The notes under the pieces are model-generated. The model had not been told where the DNA came from. It worked only from the letters and a program-made list of their open reading frames with translations, and did not search any database. From the NCBI RefSeq assembly GCF_003285015.1, contig NZ_QMFB01000001.1, positions 186,001-250,000 on the forward strand: a DNA stretch of 64,000 nucleotides. Direction: 5' to 3'. Position numbers and translations under genes: made by a program. Below are positions 60,101 to 64,000 of the stretch, in pieces. This stretch comes from Paenibacillus contaminans (GTDB lineage Bacteria > Bacillota > Bacilli > Paenibacillales > NBRC-103111). Within the stretch, counting starts at the first letter, position 1; every line of letters begins with the position of its first letter.

Positions 60101-60487
60101 ATGAAAAGGATGATAGCCGCATTGTTGATTTGCGGGCTATTGACATTCATGCTGTCTGCTTGCTCGTCCAATTCGGCTCCGCAGGGACAGGACCCTTCCA
60201 AGGTGACGATCGAGCTCGTTACGGATCCGGAGCCGGTGCCGACGAAGCAGAAGGTGAAAATTACGGCTCAGGTAACGGGATTGGTAAAAGAGGAAGGAGC
60301 CAAGGTGCAATTCGATATACGCAGAGGAAGCAACGGATTGCCCGAGCTGCTAACAGCGGAGCCGGATGGGAAAGGCGGGTACTCGACGGAGAAAACGTTC
60401 GACAGGGACGGCAAGTACACGATCTACATTCATTTGTATCAAGGCGAGCTGCATATTACAAAGAAAAAGCAATTTGATGTGTCATGA
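60101..60487 (+). CDS. YtkA-like lipoprotein of the nos cluster
   Basis: 128 residues from ATG 60101 (AAAGGAGGAGG upstream). Lipoprotein signal (KRMIAALLICGLLTFMLSAC, Cys near 20), then a single beta-sandwich of the YtkA/FixH kind (VTIELVTDPEPVPTKQKVKI ... GKYTIYIHLYQGELHITKKK). Such domains accompany copper-handling proteins. Its stop overlaps the NosD start. A role in copper delivery to nitrous oxide reductase is inference. Confidence 0.75.
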   Translation: MKRMIAALLICGLLTFMLSACSSNSAPQGQDPSKVTIELVTDPEPVPTKQKVKITAQVTGLVKEEGAKVQFDIRRGSNGLPELLTAEPDGKGGYSTEKTFDRDGKYTIYIHLYQGELHITKKKQFDVS

Positions 60488-61836
60488 TTAATAAGAAAAC
60501 ATGGTTAAGTTTCTTTTTGATTGCCTGCCTGTTTTGCATAGGGGCCGTAATCGGATTTCCGCAAAATGCCGCAGCATCCGGCACGTCGGATATTCGCCAG
60601 CTGCAGGAGCTCATTGAACGGGCAACGCCGGGAGAGACGGTCAAGCTGCCCGGGGGGATTTACGAAGGCAAGCTTTCGATCGATAAGTCCGTTCATATAG
60701 TAGCGGAAGAGGACGTACACATTGTGAACAAAGGAAACGAGCCGGCAATTACCGTTTATGCCGATGATGTACGAATCGAAGGGCTGCGCATTACGCAGGA
60801 TTCCAAGGAGGAATCGGCAGCAGTGCTGATCTCCTCAAAGGACAGCCAAGTAAGCGGCCTGAAAATCGAAACGCGCACCTTCGGCATCTTACTGAGGGAT
60901 GCGGAACGGAACGACATTCGCGATAACCGGATCGTATGGCTGGACGATCCGTCCCGGCCCGCCGTAAAAATGTCCGAGAAGCGAAACGGCATCGATCTTT
61001 ACCAGTCTAACGACAACAGGATCGAATTTAACGAGGTTGCCGGCATGAATGACGGCATTTATTTGGAAAGCAGCCACCGGAACCTTGTCGAGAACAATCG
61101 GGTCGACCATTCCAGGTACGGCATTCATTGCATGTACACCGAAGGGACCGTCGTTCGTGACAACAGCGGCAAGTTTAACATTACCGGCGCGATGATCATG
61201 GGCGTTCAGGGTGCGGAGGTTTCGGGAAATACGTTCGTCAAGCAGAGCGAAAGCGTCAACTCGCAAGGGCTGCTGCTGTTTGACGTGCAAACTTCCCGCA
61301 TTCACAGCAATAAGGTCGAGGGCAATCGCGTCGGCTTATACATCGAGCAGTCGCAGGAAAACGAATTTTGGAACAATGATGTGAATCAAAACTTTATTGG
61401 CATTCAGCTGCTTGAATCGGATGGAAACCGGTTTAGCGGAAACCGTTTCATCGCGAACGTGATCGAAGCGGAGGCGACGGACAGTATCGACAATGAGTTA
61501 TATGGTAATTTTTGGGATTCCTTTCGCGGCATCGATACGGATAAGGACGGATTAAGCGATATTTCGTATGGAATCAATCCCTTCTTTCAGCGGCTGACTG
61601 CGGATACGCCGGCTTATCAATTGTTTTTCCAGTCGCCGGGGATGGTATTTCTGGAAAGCATGCTCGCTTCGGGCAGAGCCGAATGGACGACGGACATTTC
61701 CCCATTGATGGGTCCGGGCGATGCGGCTTCGGAGGCGGGCGGCAGCTCGAACGATTGGCGCCTAGCGGCGATCAGTTTGCTTTTGTTAGGTGCGGCAACG
61801 ACTATCATTCTATTAGCGGGGGTAAGAAAATCATGA
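60484..61836 (+). CDS. nosD: NosD, copper-site assembly protein
   Basis: 450 residues. Signal peptide (LSFFLIACLFCIGAVIGFPQ, cleaved near AAAS), then many right-handed beta-helix repeats of the CASH/NosD type (GLRITQDSKEESAAVLISSK, NRVDHSRYGIHCMYTEGTVV, NRVGLYIEQSQENEFWNNDV), and a C-terminal membrane helix (LAAISLLLLGAATTIILLAG) that anchors it. NosD works with NosF and NosY to assemble the CuZ centre of nitrous oxide reductase. The C-terminal anchor is normal in Gram-positive versions. ATGA overlaps join it to both neighbours. Confidence 0.93.
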   Translation: MINKKTWLSFFLIACLFCIGAVIGFPQNAAASGTSDIRQLQELIERATPGETVKLPGGIYEGKLSIDKSVHIVAEEDVHIVNKGNEPAITVYADDVRIEGLRITQDSKEESAAVLISSKDSQVSGLKIETRTFGILLRDAERNDIRDNRIVWLDDPSRPAVKMSEKRNGIDLYQSNDNRIEFNEVAGMNDGIYLESSHRNLVENNRVDHSRYGIHCMYTEGTVVRDNSGKFNITGAMIMGVQGAEVSGNTFVKQSESVNSQGLLLFDVQTSRIHSNKVEGNRVGLYIEQSQENEFWNNDVNQNFIGIQLLESDGNRFSGNRFIANVIEAEATDSIDNELYGNFWDSFRGIDTDKDGLSDISYGINPFFQRLTADTPAYQLFFQSPGMVFLESMLASGRAEWTTDISPLMGPGDAASEAGGSSNDWRLAAISLLLLGAATTIILLAGVRKS

Positions 61837-62390
61837 AAAAGCTGATGACATTTACGATTATGGCCATCGTTTTTACTGTGCTTTCGGCCTGCGGCGGCGG
61901 TAAAACGTACAAGCCGGTCGCCATTAATGAAGAAACCGACAAGTGCGAAATTTGCAATATGCAGGTGAAAGACGACGCGTTCGCAGTGCAGCTGACGACG
62001 AAAGACGGCAAAACCTATAAATTCGACGATCTGGGCTGCATGAACGAGTGGAAGCAAAAAAACGGGACCGACAATATCGGCGCGTCCTTCGTTAGGGACT
62101 ACAATAACAAGGAATGGATTACATACGAGGAAGCATCGTATGTATATGACGCTTCGCTGAAGTCGCCGATGGCATACGGGGTTTATTCGTTCAAGAGCAA
62201 AAGCGACGCTCAATCGTTTATCGACGAACAGAAGAAAGGGACGCTGATGACGGCCGCCGATCTGAAAAGCCATTCGTGGAAACAAAACACCGATATGATG
62301 AAAAACATGTCCGGCCACGGCCACGACGAAAACGCTCATTCGACTACGGATGCGAACGGTACAAGCGGCGACATGAAGGGCAAGCATTAA
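61833..62390 (+). CDS. nosL: NosL copper-binding lipoprotein
   Basis: 185 residues. Lipoprotein signal (MKKLMTFTIMAIVFTVLSAC, Cys at 20), then the NosL copper motif CEICNMQV (about 37-44) and the GCMNEW segment. A C-terminal tail with MSGHGHDENAHS and MKGKH adds five or more His that are not part of the core fold. NosL delivers Cu(I) to NosDFY or NosZ. Its ATG overlaps the NosD stop. Confidence 0.93.
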   Translation: MKKLMTFTIMAIVFTVLSACGGGKTYKPVAINEETDKCEICNMQVKDDAFAVQLTTKDGKTYKFDDLGCMNEWKQKNGTDNIGASFVRDYNNKEWITYEEASYVYDASLKSPMAYGVYSFKSKSDAQSFIDEQKKGTLMTAADLKSHSWKQNTDMMKNMSGHGHDENAHSTTDANGTSGDMKGKH

Positions 62391-62391
62391 A

Positions 62392-63210
62392 ATGGACGTC
62401 TTACACGTTGCGCTAAGAGAGGTCAAAATCGGCTTCCGTAACATTTGGGCGTATTCGTTTCTTGCTCTCTTCTCCGTATTCAGTCTGGCGCTGCTGCTCA
62501 TTAACAGCCAAAATGCGGTACAAGGCTACTCGGGCATGACCTCTTCCATGCTAAACCTGATTTTATACCTATTACCGCTAATGACGCTGCTTATCGGCTC
62601 GTTCTCGCTTACCGCGGAGAAGGAGGAGGGGAGCTGGCAGCTCCTCTCGACTTATCCGCTAAGCACGCTGCATTTTGTAATGGGGAAATATATCGGGCTT
62701 GCAGCGGTTTTGATGGCGATCATCGCTTTCGGCTTCGGGCTGACGGGGATCGTCGGCACGATATTCGGCAGAGCTTTCGCTTTCGATGTATTTGTACTGT
62801 TTCTTACGTTTTCCGTAGGGCTCGTGCTTCTGTTTCTCGCAGTCGCGCTCGGGATCGGCACTTTGGCCAAAAACCGCTGGCAGGCGCTTACGATCGGCGT
62901 TGCCGTTTGGTTTTTTGCCGTAATCGGTTGGCCGACCTTGCTGATCGCAGCTTTAGGGATCATGCCTTATCTTTGGATCAAGCCCGCGCTGGTAACGTTG
63001 ACGTTTTTGAATCCGGCCGAGCTTGTCAGACTGTTCGTCGTCATCAAGCTGGGCGGAGGTTCTGCGCTTGGACCCGAATATTACGATTGGGTGCGCTGGG
63101 TAGCCCGGCCGGGAGGAACTTGGCTGTTTATTGCCGCTTGCCTTGCCTGGATCGCGGTTTCCGTAAGCGCGGCATATTTATTATGGGAGAGGGGGCGGTC
63201 GCGTGGCTGA
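62392..63210 (+). CDS. nosY: NosY, ABC permease for nitrous oxide reductase maturation
   Basis: 272 residues, six membrane helices, ABC-2 family. The N-terminal helix (FRNIWAYSFLALFSVFSLAL), LIGSFSLTAEKEEGSWQLLS TYPLS and the large extracytoplasmic-like loop fit NosY. It forms the NosF2Y2D membrane complex. It starts two bases after the NosL stop. Confidence 0.9.
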   Translation: MDVLHVALREVKIGFRNIWAYSFLALFSVFSLALLLINSQNAVQGYSGMTSSMLNLILYLLPLMTLLIGSFSLTAEKEEGSWQLLSTYPLSTLHFVMGKYIGLAAVLMAIIAFGFGLTGIVGTIFGRAFAFDVFVLFLTFSVGLVLLFLAVALGIGTLAKNRWQALTIGVAVWFFAVIGWPTLLIAALGIMPYLWIKPALVTLTFLNPAELVRLFVVIKLGGGSALGPEYYDWVRWVARPGGTWLFIAACLAWIAVSVSAAYLLWERGRSRG

Positions 63211-63937
63211 TGCCGTACTTCAGCTTTCGGGCGTGGAAAAAATCATTCAGAAGCAGACGATCGTCCGCAAAGTCGACATGCAGGTTCGGAGCGGCGAGGT
63301 GCTCGCGCTTTGCGGGGGCAACGGAGCCGGCAAAAGCACGATATTGCGCATGATTGTCGGCATCCAGCGGCCGTCTGGCGGGGAAATTCGCATAAATGGC
63401 ATCCGGTGGCAAGAAAACAGGAAGAAATATACGGAGCAGCTCGGTTATATGCCGGACGATTATTTATTCGGACAAGGGCTGTCTGCGGAAGAAACGCTAA
63501 CGTTTTGGGCATCGCTGCGCAAAGTGTCGAAGGAACGGGTGATGGAGACGCTCGAGCTTGTCGGATTGAGCGCAGTGAGAAGCAAATCCGTCACCGCCTT
63601 TTCCAAAGGGATGCGGCAGCGTTTGCTGTTCGCCCAGGCGCTGCTTGGGAACCCGCCTTTGCTTGTCATGGATGAGCCGACGAACGGGCTTGATCCTTAT
63701 TGGATGGATTCGTTCGTAAATTTGGTCAATGCGGCAAAAATGGATGGACGCGCCGTTATTTTCTCGACGCATCAGCTGCAGGTTGCGGAAGCGGTAGCGG
63801 ATCATGTCGTGTTTTTGCAGGAAGGTACGGTGGTACGGGAAGGCGCTCGCGAAACGTTCGGCAAGCACGGTTTGCAAACGGCATTTTCGGAGCTCTATGG
63901 AGATAGGCGCGCCGAGCCGGAGGAGATGGTGAGATGA
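63203..63937 (+). CDS. nosF: NosF, ABC ATPase for nitrous oxide reductase maturation
   Basis: 244 residues from GTG 63203 (GAGAGGGGGCGG upstream), overlapping NosY. Walker A GGNGAGKST (about 39-47), signature FSKGMRQRLLFAQAL, Walker B LLVMDEPTNGLDPYW. It powers the NosDFY transporter in CuZ assembly. Confidence 0.92.
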   Translation: MADAVLQLSGVEKIIQKQTIVRKVDMQVRSGEVLALCGGNGAGKSTILRMIVGIQRPSGGEIRINGIRWQENRKKYTEQLGYMPDDYLFGQGLSAEETLTFWASLRKVSKERVMETLELVGLSAVRSKSVTAFSKGMRQRLLFAQALLGNPPLLVMDEPTNGLDPYWMDSFVNLVNAAKMDGRAVIFSTHQLQVAEAVADHVVFLQEGTVVREGARETFGKHGLQTAFSELYGDRRAEPEEMVR

Positions 63938-63941
63938 CGAG

Positions 63942-64000
63942 ATGAGCGTCAAAAGCAAACGCTGGATGAGCTTTGCTGTTTTGCTTGTCGTCGTCGCAGC
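63942..64000 (+). CDS. Start of an exported or membrane protein gene in the nos cluster
   Basis: ATG 63942, five bases after the NosF stop, encodes MSVKSKRWMSFAVLLVVVA up to the end of the window. Basic residues followed by a hydrophobic stretch look like a signal peptide or anchor. It could be another nos accessory protein, a cytochrome c or an SCO-like copper chaperone; too little is visible to choose. Confidence 0.6.
   Translation, partial: MSVKSKRWMSFAVLLVVVA

Overview
The window looks like chromosome of a Gram-positive Bacillota, most likely Paenibacillaceae (Paenibacillus or Cohnella-like). The signs are AAAGGAGG-type ribosome binding sites, lipoprotein (not periplasmic) binding proteins, Fur 7-1-7 boxes, a Btr-like AraC/binding-protein fusion, a long pyruvate carboxylase and a mmg/prp-type methylcitrate cluster. 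No rRNA, tRNA, CRISPR array, prophage or intact insertion sequence was recognised.

Regions. (1) 1-13.5 kb is an iron-siderophore island: the end of one binding protein, an AraC regulator, a lipoprotein binding protein with a heterodimeric exporter-fold ABC pair of the IrtAB/YbtPQ kind, then two FecCD permeases with a third ABC protein, and divergently a Btr-like regulator and a FeuA-like lipoprotein. Five Fur boxes each lie just downstream of a predicted transcription start. (2) 13.8-22.3 kb is an oligopeptide-type ABC importer (binding protein, two permeases, two ATPases) followed by a beta-propeller glycosidase-like protein and a Gfo/Idh/MocA oxidoreductase, suggesting uptake and processing of a sugar or glycoside. 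A terminator and two large hairpin repeats separate the binding protein from the permeases. (3) 22.5-32 kb holds XerS, the AlkA/AlkD repair pair, threonine synthase, a zinc-ribbon protein, a TetL-like MFS pump, a metallo-hydrolase with its TetR regulator, membrane proteins and a gamma-glutamyl hydrolase. (4) 32-35.5 kb is pyruvate carboxylase. (5) 35.8-40.1 kb is a two-component system with two downstream lipoprotein genes, one apparently starting at CTG and the other interrupted by an in-frame TGA. (6) 40.2-42.6 kb holds a decayed FAD monooxygenase, a DUF3995 membrane protein, a TetR regulator and small proteins. (7) 42.9-55.4 kb is a nine-gene acyl-CoA cluster: two acyl-CoA dehydrogenases, thiolase, 3-hydroxyacyl-CoA dehydrogenase, methylisocitrate lyase, methylcitrate synthase and dehydratase, fused isobutyryl-CoA mutase IcmF and a lone branched-chain/pyruvate dehydrogenase E1-alpha. 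(8) 55.8-59.8 kb holds small genes and a GntR-ABC (YtrAB-like) operon. (9) 60.1-64 kb is the accessory part of a nitrous oxide reductase (nos) cluster: YtkA-like lipoprotein, NosD, NosL, NosY, NosF and the start of one more exported protein; nosZ itself is not in the window.

The most unexpected signals are an intergenic hairpin repeat family (15.57-15.79 kb, 42.59 kb, with partial copies at 31.9 and 13.6 kb), a shared promoter motif next to Fur boxes that may be the Btr operator, and two gene-decay or recoding cases (in-frame TGA at 39602; internally deleted monooxygenase at 40232-40612). All assignments come from reading the sequence; no database search was run.
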